Source: Acidimicrobiaceae bacterium (GTDB taxonomy: Bacteria; Actinomycetota; Acidimicrobiia; Acidimicrobiales; RAAP-2). From it: a DNA stretch of 7,675 nucleotides. Where the stretch lies: the NCBI GenBank assembly GCA_003164275.1, contig PLSY01000065.1:1-7675 (forward strand). Reading direction: 5' to 3'. The translations under genes and the position numbers were made by a program. Below the pieces are notes generated by a model. It ran no database searches. It was not told where the DNA came from and saw nothing but the letters and a program-made list of their open reading frames with translations. This document shows, piece by piece, positions 1 to 4,716 of the stretch (its first letter is position 1; the number at the start of each line of letters is the position of its first letter).

Positions 1-87
1 CGGATCATCAGCGAATGCTGCGACCAGGGTTCGATAGGCCATCCCCTCCTCGGCCCTGGCTACCAGCGCAACCGAAACATCGCTCAT
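1..87 (-). CDS. GNAT-like N-acetyltransferase, N-terminal 29 codons only (runs off left edge)
   Basis: Reading leftwards from an ATG at 87-85, 29 codons stay open to the window edge. The peptide starts MSDVSVALVARAEEG and ends TLVAAFADDP. That ending resembles the first beta strand and helix of many GNAT acetyltransferases, where a phrase like AFADDP precedes the acceptor-binding loop; GNAT enzymes move an acetyl group from acetyl-CoA to an amine. The acetyl-CoA-binding motif would lie outside the window, so the family call rests on this short N-terminus alone. No convincing Shine-Dalgarno sequence precedes the ATG. The gene points away from the GNAT remnant at 233-414, and nothing shows that the two were ever one gene. 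An unrelated small protein is possible. Confidence 0.5.
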   Translation of the reverse strand, partial: MSDVSVALVARAEEGMAYRTLVAAFADDP

Positions 88-220
88 GACGCACAGGCTA
101 TGACTGCCTCGGATTTCTTGCCCGCTGGTAGATCCACCGTTGCGACCGGGACCTTCCTGGTCCCCCCACTATCCCCGTGGCGCCGGTCGGGGGCACCTGA
201 CGGCCCACCTGGGAAACTAG
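88..220. other. intergenic region with small inverted repeats
   Basis: No credible gene was found here on either strand. The stretch is the upstream region of the leftward GNAT-like gene. It contains one perfect short hairpin, GGGACC-TTCCT-GGTCCC at 148-164, followed by C residues rather than T. A second weaker hairpin, CACCT-N8-AGGTG, lies near 207-224. Either could fold in RNA, but neither has the T tract of a classical terminator. Confidence 0.4.
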
Positions 221-232
221 GTGTCGGGGTAA

Positions 233-414
233 CTGGCTAGGCCCAAGTTCGACTGGCCGAATCCACGCATCGACTGGTCGGTCTTGGATTGGAACCGGTC
301 CGCCATCGCCTTCTACGAGTCGCTCGGGGCAGTGCCTATCGACGAGAGACCAGGTTCCGGCTGTCCGGCGGGGCACTGGCGGCACTGAGGTCGGCGGACG
401 ATCTGGTGGGATGA
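233..414 (+). pseudogene. GNAT acetyltransferase 3' remnant, copy A (frameshifted)
   Basis: From 266 the plus strand encodes RIDWSVLDWNRSAIAFYESL and then GAVPIDE. This is the end of a GNAT enzyme of the type finishing with a WN.PAIDFY.SLGA motif and a RLSG.AL.AL tail. One base is missing near 346-352 relative to copy B at 2025-2195; restoring it recovers RLSGGALAAL and the terminal residues up to TGA at 412-414. Upstream, the frame meets TAA at 230-232, and the acetyl-CoA-binding motif and N-terminal half are absent. The fragment is therefore 5'-truncated and frameshifted. Counting the start of the shared core (266-346 against 2046-2126) by hand gives 13 mismatches in 81 bases, about 84% identity. 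Weaker similarity extends upstream to about 221. It lies directly before the methyltransferase promoter region. Confidence 0.72.
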
Positions 415-490
415 GTCGTACCGGCTGGTCGGGTGCTCCTCAGCTGACCATCCTGGCTTCTCCGCTCCCGGGGGCGGGGCCACTCTGCCC

Positions 491-519
491 TTGGAGTGAC
501 GCACATCGCCGATTACCAT
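491..519 (+). promoter_or_regulatory. candidate promoter for the methyltransferase/AhpD-like pair, predicting a near-leaderless mRNA
   Basis: TTGGAG (491-496) and TACCAT (514-519) are separated by exactly 17 bases, matching the -35/-10 geometry of housekeeping sigma factors, although each hexamer is imperfect. A start point about seven bases downstream would fall at about 525-527, next to the ATG at 528. No Shine-Dalgarno sequence is present between the -10 and that ATG. Leaderless mRNAs are common in actinobacteria, so the two observations fit each other. This is an inference from pattern only. Confidence 0.35.
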
Positions 520-527
520 TTCCGGCG

Positions 528-1328
528 ATGGGTGAGGAGTGGCGACTGGTCGACGAGGGTTGGGGGCGTGCAGCGGTTGAATTTGCCACCTTGAGCGAAC
601 CGGGAAACTGTCGTGAGTACGTCGCGCTCCATCAGGAGCTAGGAATCCGACAGGGTGAGCGCGTCCTGGACATGGCGTGCGGATCGGGTCTGGCCATCGA
701 GTTGGTGCGTGCTCGAGGAGCCATTGGCACCGGGATCGACGCCTCCCCGAGATTGATCGCGATCGCTCAGGACCGCAATCCCGACTCGGACATCCGGGTA
801 GGGGACATGAACGAACTTCCTTGGGAAGATGACAGCTTCGACGTTGTGACCAGTTTCCGGGGCATCTGGGGGACGACGCCTTCGGCCGTCGCTGAGGGGG
901 CTCGCGTGTTGCGTCCGGATGGGCGCATCGGGATCACCGTGTGGGGACACATCAAGGCGTCACCTGGAGCTTGGGCCTTGTCACCATTCCGACTTGCTGC
1001 ACAGACAAAGGTCGAGAACCAAGCAGCCATGGTGTCGCTGGGAAGACCCGGCGTCGGCGAAGCACTCTTGGCGGAGCATGGATTCGTCGACATTCGTAGG
1101 ATCAAGATTCCCTTCGCCTGGGAGTTCAGTGACCCCCAGATGTATGCCCGAGTCCTCGCTTCGACTGGTCCTGCGTACGAGGCCATCCAGAATGTGGGAG
1201 AAGCAGAGTTCATTCGCTCCGCCGCCGATCTTGCCGAGCAGCACTATCGGGCCGGATTCCCGATTCGCGCCGAAATCGACGTGGTCGGGTATGTCGCCTA
1301 CAAACCACAGGAGGGGAGGCCCACGTGA
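528..1328 (+). CDS. class I SAM-dependent methyltransferase (Methyltransf_11-like)
   Basis: Predicted 266-residue cytoplasmic methyltransferase using S-adenosylmethionine; the acceptor is unknown. Motif I, the glycine-rich SAM loop, is VLDMACGSG (residues 47-54). The acidic residue binding the ribose hydroxyls is in GIDASPRL (69-76). VGDMNELPW (91-99) is followed by motif II, DDSFDVVTSFRG (101-112), and the post-II strand VLRPDGRIGITVWG (127-140). The C-terminal half carries the substrate-side cap, with HIKASPGAWALSPF near 141-154. The frame is open from ATG 411, but that ATG overlaps the stop of the GNAT remnant and the extra 39 residues look non-conserved, so the ATG at 528 is preferred. 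It lacks a Shine-Dalgarno site. The stop overlaps the next gene's GTG by four bases, indicating translational coupling with the AhpD-like protein. Small-molecule methylation is the likeliest role. Confidence 0.88.
   Translation: MGEEWRLVDEGWGRAAVEFATLSEPGNCREYVALHQELGIRQGERVLDMACGSGLAIELVRARGAIGTGIDASPRLIAIAQDRNPDSDIRVGDMNELPWEDDSFDVVTSFRGIWGTTPSAVAEGARVLRPDGRIGITVWGHIKASPGAWALSPFRLAAQTKVENQAAMVSLGRPGVGEALLAEHGFVDIRRIKIPFAWEFSDPQMYARVLASTGPAYEAIQNVGEAEFIRSAADLAEQHYRAGFPIRAEIDVVGYVAYKPQEGRPT
1309..1319 (+). promoter_or_regulatory. strong ribosome-binding site for the AhpD-like gene
   Basis: AGGAGGGGAGG lies inside the last codons of the methyltransferase gene, with the second GGAGG five bases before the GTG start at 1325. 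It fixes the GTG start despite the stop/start overlap. It also contrasts with the methyltransferase start, which has no such site, suggesting that the downstream protein may be made at least as efficiently. Confidence 0.8.
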
Positions 1329-1915
1329 CGGAGCACTGCTTTCTACCTGAACCCCAACCCACAAGTGAAGCGGCTCAGACCATGTTCGACGAGGACATCG
1401 ACGACTTCGGCTTCGTGATGAACGTATCCAGGCTGTGGGCCCACCAGCCCGAAACGGCAAACCATCTCTTCGACGTGATGTCCGAGGCATTCAGGGTCAG
1501 CGGCTTGGACTTCCGACACAGAGGGCTTCTGGTCCTCGCGACGGCATCGAGTCTGGGTGACTCCTACTGCTCATTGGCCTGGGGTTACAAGTTGGCACGT
1601 GTTGATGCAGGGGAATCGGCGGCAGCGGTGCTTCGGGGGAACGATGCCGACCTGGCACCTGCCGAGGAGGCAATGGTGACGTGGGCCCGCAAGGTGGTGC
1701 AGGATCCGAACTCCACGACGCCTGACGACGTTCAGCGCTTGCGGGACGCTGGATTCACCGACAGCCAGATATTCGCTATCACGACCTTCGTTGCGCTGCG
1801 GATGGCCTTCTCGACGGTCAACGACTCCCTTGGCGCCCGACCCGATACCGATCTGGTCTCCCTGGTACCGGCTGCCATTTCGGAGTCCGTCACATATGGA
1901 CGGGAGCCGGGCTGA
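1325..1915 (+). CDS. AhpD-like / carboxymuconolactone decarboxylase family protein with altered active site
   Basis: Predicted 196-residue, mainly helical protein of the AhpD-like superfamily. The core HRGLLVLATASSLGDSYC-SLAWG (residues 65-87) matches the helix pair that carries the CxxC-x3-His motif in true AhpD alkylhydroperoxidases. Here the first cysteine position is Asp79, only Cys82 remains, and the histidine position is Trp86; the upstream relay glutamate is also not seen. Thiol peroxidase chemistry of the AhpD kind is therefore unlikely. The C-terminal part, with VVQDPNSTTPDDVQRLRDAG and FTDSQIFAITTFVALRMAFS (144-163), resembles the second helical hairpin of the fold. The start is GTG with a strong AGGAGG site. 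The four-base overlap with the methyltransferase suggests an operon and perhaps joint action on one substrate. Decarboxylase, lyase-like or structural roles cannot be told apart from sequence. Confidence 0.82.
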   Translation: MTEHCFLPEPQPTSEAAQTMFDEDIDDFGFVMNVSRLWAHQPETANHLFDVMSEAFRVSGLDFRHRGLLVLATASSLGDSYCSLAWGYKLARVDAGESAAAVLRGNDADLAPAEEAMVTWARKVVQDPNSTTPDDVQRLRDAGFTDSQIFAITTFVALRMAFSTVNDSLGARPDTDLVSLVPAAISESVTYGREPG

Positions 1916-1940
1916 CAAGCTATGCACCTCGGCCCGTGAA

Positions 1941-1960
1941 GGGAATACCCGGTGTATCCC
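1941..1960 (+). terminator. candidate hairpin terminator after the methyltransferase/AhpD-like operon
   Basis: Twenty-five bases after the AhpD-like stop, GGGA(A)TAC-CCGGT-GTATCCC forms a seven-pair stem with one bulged A and a five-base loop. No T tract follows, but many high-GC actinobacterial terminators lack one. Its place between the operon and the GNAT remnant fits transcription termination. A chance hairpin or an mRNA 3'-end stabiliser are alternatives. Confidence 0.35.
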
Positions 1961-2024
1961 CTGGGCGCCGGTGCGTGGACCCAGCAACCGACGGGAGCGA
2001 CAACGTCCGGGGTCTGCCGGGCTC

Positions 2025-2195
2025 ATGTTCGGCTTACCAATGCCGCGCATCGACTGGTCGGTGCTCGACTGGAACCGGCCCGCCATCGACTTCTACGAGT
2101 CGATCGGGGCCCGGCCGATGGACGGGTGGACCGGATACCGGCTGTCCGGCGAAGCGCTGGTGGCGCTGGGTTCCACGGGCCTTCCGGCGGAATGA
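2025..2195 (+). pseudogene. GNAT acetyltransferase 3' remnant, copy B (frame intact, 5'-truncated)
   Basis: From an ATG at 2025 the frame gives 56 residues, including PRIDWSVLDWNRPAIDFYES, IGARPMDGWTGYRLSG and EALVALG, ending at TGA 2193-2195. This is the C-terminal quarter to third of a GNAT enzyme: the last helix with N.PAIDFY.S and the final strands. The acetyl-CoA pyrophosphate-binding loop, required for catalysis, is missing, and no good Shine-Dalgarno site precedes 2025 or the in-frame ATG at 2040. The frame is open further upstream, but only through sequence overlapping the AhpD-like gene and the hairpin, with no GNAT-like content. Copy A ends at exactly the matching codon, so the two are diverged paralogues. 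It could still make a mini-protein, but a truncated pseudogene is more likely. Confidence 0.7.
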
Positions 2196-2338
2196 GCAGT
2201 ACGACTGTTCGGTAGTCACTCGGCGGCGATGCTCGGTCGGCCCAACCCGGCAGCGATAGGGGCCACCCGGACAGATATCCAACAGATCGATGGATGCCAG
2301 GTGCATGGGACGCGGCGACGTCGACCTGGACGACGACG

Positions 2339-2559
2339 CTTGCCCGAGGCACCGTCATCACCACCGATCCCACCGACTACGAGGATGCGGCGTCGCTCTA
2401 CGGGATTGTCCGGCGGAACGGGGAGGCCGTTCCCAAGATGCTCGACCGCCTCATCGCCGGCAACACCATTCGGTCCGGGACCCCCTGCTGCACACCGACA
2501 GTGACCTCGACGTACTTTCCCGGCACATGTCTCCGGAGATCGACCGGCTCAGGTCCTGA
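2339..2559 (+). pseudogene. VapC-type PIN-domain toxin remnant (5'-truncated, frameshifted)
   Basis: From about 2339 one frame reads LARG, then DPTDYEDAASLYGIVRRNGE and KMLDRLIAGNTIRSG. This is the usual C-terminal half of a VapC PIN ribonuclease, where DYEDAA.LY..-RR.G precedes a D.LIA helix. After GGGACCCCCTG at 2477-2487 the similarity moves to another frame: PLLHTDSDLDVLSRH, the final strand with its D.D acidic cluster, ending at TGA 2557-2559. One extra C in the run of five would join the two, so a one-base deletion is inferred. The N-terminus, with its VDTS.W motif and first catalytic aspartate, is not found upstream, and no VapB-like antitoxin gene is present. Intact relatives cut RNA in toxin-antitoxin pairs; this copy should be inactive. 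Confidence 0.65.
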
Positions 2560-2645
2560 GCGAGCCGTGATCCCGGGTGAGCGTTCCACCCACCGGCGTT
2601 CCGGGTCAGGCTCGGATCATCCGGGCACCTGTCAGACTGCGAACC

Positions 2646-3053
2646 ATGAGCGAGAAGCGGACGGTGGTGGTATCGGCGACCCTCCTGTTGCTGCTGGCAG
2701 GTTGCGGTTCGTCGGTCGCCTCGCATCAAGCGCTGAACAGCCATCCCCCGACATCGTCGTCCCTTGGAGCCCCGTCAACATCTGCACCGGTCACCTCAGC
2801 CCCACCATCGACGGCTACCGGTTCCGCTTCGTCATCCTCCTCGAGCACCGTGGTTCCGCCGCCCTCGAGCACCCTCGAGCAGATCACTCGTGCCGGCCAG
2901 GTCGTTTGGCAGACGGGCCAACCCCTGGATGACACCTACTACTGCTGCTTTCCGCCTTCGCCGGATGGGATAGATCGCAGCAGGAGCGCGGGGTGCTCGG
3001 GGAGTACGGCCACCGGGTTTCCCGGTGTGTACCTGAACGGCCGACTCTGCTAG
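2646..3053 (+). CDS. small Ser/Thr/Pro-rich lipoprotein of unknown function
   Basis: Predicted 135-residue secreted lipoprotein, not recognised beyond its signal. The start at 2646 gives MSEKR, a hydrophobic stretch TVVVSATLLLLL (6-17) and the lipobox LAGC with the modified cysteine at residue 20. Residues 21-80 are a low-complexity Ser/Thr/Pro/Ala linker typical of Gram-positive lipoproteins that hold a domain away from the membrane. The remaining 55 residues contain ITRAGQVVWQTGQPLDDTYY and four cysteines, and do not resemble a domain I can name. The frame is open further up to 2577, but the signal peptide decides for 2646. No Shine-Dalgarno site precedes it. A second frame across the 3' third (2933-3097) also looks coding, so the true C-terminus may have been altered by a frameshift. 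Confidence 0.6.
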   Translation: MSEKRTVVVSATLLLLLAGCGSSVASHQALNSHPPTSSSLGAPSTSAPVTSAPPSTATGSASSSSSSTVVPPPSSTLEQITRAGQVVWQTGQPLDDTYYCCFPPSPDGIDRSRSAGCSGSTATGFPGVYLNGRLC

Positions 3054-3075
3054 GGCGCTTCGACGACTGGCGCCC
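3053..3075 (+). terminator. candidate terminator hairpin at the lipoprotein stop
   Basis: GGGCGC (3053-3058) and GCGCCC (3070-3075) form a perfect six-pair stem around an eleven-base loop, starting on the last base of the lipoprotein stop codon. It is all G/C with no T tract after it. The position fits a terminator for the lipoprotein gene, but the evidence is limited to the fold. Confidence 0.35.
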
Positions 3076-3399
3076 CACCGAGCGGGTGTTGGATTGAAGC
3101 GACGATCGGGGGGGCAGGGGTCTATCCAGGCACGGGCACCACCCTGGGCCGTCGCACAGGAGCGGTCTGCCTCAGGTTCAGTTGACTCCGGTTCTGGGTG
3201 TGCTCGATCCAGAAGACGATCTCGTCGGCAATGTCGTCCCTGGTCCCGGCGGTGGCGGGCGATCGGCCCGGACAATGTGGAGTGCAGGCGGAAAGGCGAT
3301 AGGGCTGTCCATGGGCCCGGATACGCGGGAACCTACGTTTCACGCGGCGTTCGGGGATACTTGGACCGGGCGGATCACCAGCTCGGAGGGTACTGATCC
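3076..3399. other. gene-free stretch with possible coding remnants
   Basis: No intact gene was recognised. On the minus strand, about 3243-3158 reads TRDDIADEIVFWIEH and then TQNRSQLNLRQT with strongly GC-biased third positions. It looks like a piece of a former protein, with a very weak likeness to the end of IS3-type transposases (TRDE...WIE...NR). On the plus strand a frame ending at 3403, with GLSMGPDTREPTFHAAFGDT near its middle, abuts the next gene but has no recognisable start or family. The stretch also holds the ribosome-binding site of the DUF1801 gene at 3385-3390. Confidence 0.35.
3385..3390 (+). promoter_or_regulatory. ribosome-binding site of the DUF1801 gene
   Basis: GGAGGG ends nine bases before the ATG at 3400 and supports that start. 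No clear -35/-10 pair was found upstream. Confidence 0.65.
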
Positions 3400-3762
3400 A
3401 TGAAGAGCACCGCGGAGAACGTGGACGACTACGTAGCCCAGGTAGATGAGCAGTGGAGGCCCATCGTCGAACGCCTGCGATCGACCTGCCTGGAGCATCT
3501 GGATGGTTGCCATGAGGTCATGGCCTACGGGATGCCGACGTACATGTCGGAAGGCCAGGTGGAAGTCGGATTCGCAAGGCAGGTCAAGTACCTCTCGTTC
3601 TACATTGCCAAGAAGGGAGTGCTGGACGCACATCGCGACGACTTCCGTGACCTGAGTCTCGGCAAGGGATGCATCCGTTTTACGCGGCCCGATCAGGTCG
3701 ACTGGTCACTCATCGATGTCCTCCTTCGGGAAACTGCCCTCTGCGTGGAGCCGCCCTGCTGA
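3400..3762 (+). CDS. DUF1801 domain protein (YdhG/frataxin-like fold)
   Basis: Predicted 120-residue cytoplasmic protein spanning a whole DUF1801 domain. The start, MKSTAENVDDYVAQVDEQWR, is typical of the family, as are the signature MAYGMPTY (residues 41-48), the strands VEVGFARQVKYLSFYI (54-69) and the closing SLGKGCIRFTRPDQVD (86-101). Members have a frataxin-like alpha/beta fold; one branch was studied in Bacillus as a possible iron chaperone, but most are uncharacterised and no metal site is certain here. The gene stands alone, 68 bases before a membrane-protein gene on the same strand. The length is normal for the family and no truncation is seen. The family assignment is firm; the function is unknown. 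Confidence 0.88.
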   Translation: MKSTAENVDDYVAQVDEQWRPIVERLRSTCLEHLDGCHEVMAYGMPTYMSEGQVEVGFARQVKYLSFYIAKKGVLDAHRDDFRDLSLGKGCIRFTRPDQVDWSLIDVLLRETALCVEPPC

Positions 3763-3830
3763 CCCGGTTCCGAGCGCCCCGCCCACCCGGTTCAGGGGCA
3801 GGCACACTCTCGCTCAAGCTGTTCGGTCAA

Positions 3831-4217
3831 ATGGTCGATTCGGATCCCATGGAGTCCGGCGCCTCGCCACCGTCACCGCCTGTCGGATGGGCGCAATCTC
3901 ATGACGTTCCGCCAGGACATGTCACGGAAAAGCCACGCCCTGGAATGCAGCTCTTGATCGCTTACCTGATTCTGTTTGCCATCGGGTCCGTGCTCAGCAT
4001 CTTCGGTCATTCGATGACCTACCAGGCAGGCACTGCCACGGCAGGCCTCACGCCTGCCGCAGCGTCTCACTCCGGGCAGGTGATCAGCGGAATCGGATTC
4101 CTCTTCATTGTGGCTGGGCTTGTCGTCGCGGTCCTAGCTGTCGTCAGAATGGTCAAGTCAAGAAAGGACACTGATCGATCACCAACTCGTCCGTGTACAT
4201 CGGGAATTGCGGACTGA
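3831..4217 (+). CDS. small two-helix membrane protein of unknown function
   Basis: Predicted 128-residue integral membrane protein. An N-terminal Pro/Ser-rich tail (1-38) is followed by one hydrophobic helix, LLIAYLILFAIGSVLSIFG (41-59), a short Ala/Thr/Gly loop, and a second helix, VISGIGFLFIVAGLVVAVLA (84-103). A basic tail with RMVKSRKDTDRS follows. The positive C-terminus suggests both ends are cytoplasmic. The frame is open to 3669 inside the DUF1801 gene, but that part has no membrane or conserved character. ATG 3831 or ATG 3849 are the reasonable starts, and neither has a good Shine-Dalgarno site. It resembles the generic two-helix proteins often seen in actinobacteria and no family is recognised. 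It converges with the minus-strand lipoprotein gene. Confidence 0.6.
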   Translation: MVDSDPMESGASPPSPPVGWAQSHDVPPGHVTEKPRPGMQLLIAYLILFAIGSVLSIFGHSMTYQAGTATAGLTPAAASHSGQVISGIGFLFIVAGLVVAVLAVVRMVKSRKDTDRSPTRPCTSGIAD

Positions 4218-4244
4218 CGGACCTTCAACGGTGAATCGGAAGGC

Positions 4245-4259
4245 CCACCGGGCCGGTGG
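4245..4259. terminator. GC-rich palindrome between convergent genes, candidate bidirectional terminator
   Basis: CCACCGG-G-CCGGTGG is a perfect fifteen-base palindrome, folding as CCACC/GGTGG with a five-base loop. A second inverted repeat, CACCCT (4267-4272) and AGGGTG (4294-4299), lies next to it. Both sit between the stop of the plus-strand membrane protein (4217) and the stop of the minus-strand lipoprotein (4315), where a shared terminator is expected. No T tract is present on either side. Confidence 0.42.
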
Positions 4260-4314
4260 TATGGGACACCCTGGCGGGGCGCGTGAGCTGGCTAGGGTGC
4301 GCCGTCTGGTCGCA

Positions 4315-4677
4315 TCACGAACAGTCGGAAAGGACCCGGACGGCGACCGTTTTGCCGGACACCACCGACACGTGCACGGGAGTGGCATAGGACTGGTTCG
4401 AGGTCACGGTGTAACTACCGGGCGGCACAGAGAATTCGAAGTCATGAGTTCCGATGCTGGTCCGATGGGCGAACAGGTGCCCATCCCTGAATACTTCAGC
4501 TTCAACGTCACGGGGTGAATCGACAGTGGGAACGCCAGTGCATGGGATTGCGGTGCCTGCGATGACCCCTGGGGCAGCGGCGCTGCTTGCTGAGCAGCCA
4601 GCTGACATCCCGCCAAGGGGAACAAGCACCGCCAGGAGCAACTGCCTGAACGTCACGTAGACAGTCTCGCCCACCAT
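4315..4677 (-). CDS. small lipoprotein with a beta-sandwich (carboxypeptidase-regulatory-like) domain
   Basis: Predicted 120-residue secreted lipoprotein. A hydrophobic stretch, LLLAVLVPLGGMSAG (13-27), ends at Cys28; SAGC is an acceptable but not ideal lipobox. Residues 36-118 start with a Gly-Thr-Ala-x-Pro-Cys segment and continue with DVEAEVFRDGHLFAHRT, FSVPPGSYTVTSN and VSVVSGKTVAVRVLSDCS. The PPG.Y.V turn followed by a strand and V..GKT..V is characteristic of carboxypeptidase-regulatory-like and related small Ig-like folds, which are usually structural or binding rather than catalytic. Two cysteines (46 and 119) could form a disulfide. The start may be ATG 4698, ATG 4677 (chosen, with AGGGG upstream) or GTG 4656. 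It lies 39 bases after the GNAT gene on the same strand and may share its transcript. The ligand is unknown. Confidence 0.65.
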   Translation of the reverse strand: MVGETVYVTFRQLLLAVLVPLGGMSAGCSASSAAAPGVIAGTAIPCTGVPTVDSPRDVEAEVFRDGHLFAHRTSIGTHDFEFSVPPGSYTVTSNQSYATPVHVSVVSGKTVAVRVLSDCS

Positions 4678-4716
4678 TCGAGCCCCTGCCTGTCCCATCT
4701 ACCCGGGGCAGTCTCT

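Noticed and set aside
411..527. Longer start for the methyltransferase at ATG 411
   Set aside because: The ATG overlaps the stop of the GNAT remnant, the extra 39 residues have no methyltransferase character, and the usual N-terminal region of this type begins near MGEEW at 528.
767..1490. Long minus-strand frames opposite the methyltransferase and AhpD-like genes
   Set aside because: They are Arg/Ser/Pro-rich mirror products of GC-rich codon use, show no domain, and lie opposite two well-supported genes.
2294..2932. A 212-codon plus-strand frame covering the PIN remnant and the lipoprotein start
   Set aside because: Only its first part is protein-like (the PIN fragment); beyond about 2480 it is low-quality sequence out of frame with both the PIN tail and the lipoprotein.
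3762..3793. Direct repeat ACCCGGTTC at 3762-3770 and 3785-3793
   Set aside because: Nine bases in a GC-rich intergenic region can recur by chance; no further structure or target-site pattern supports a mobile element.
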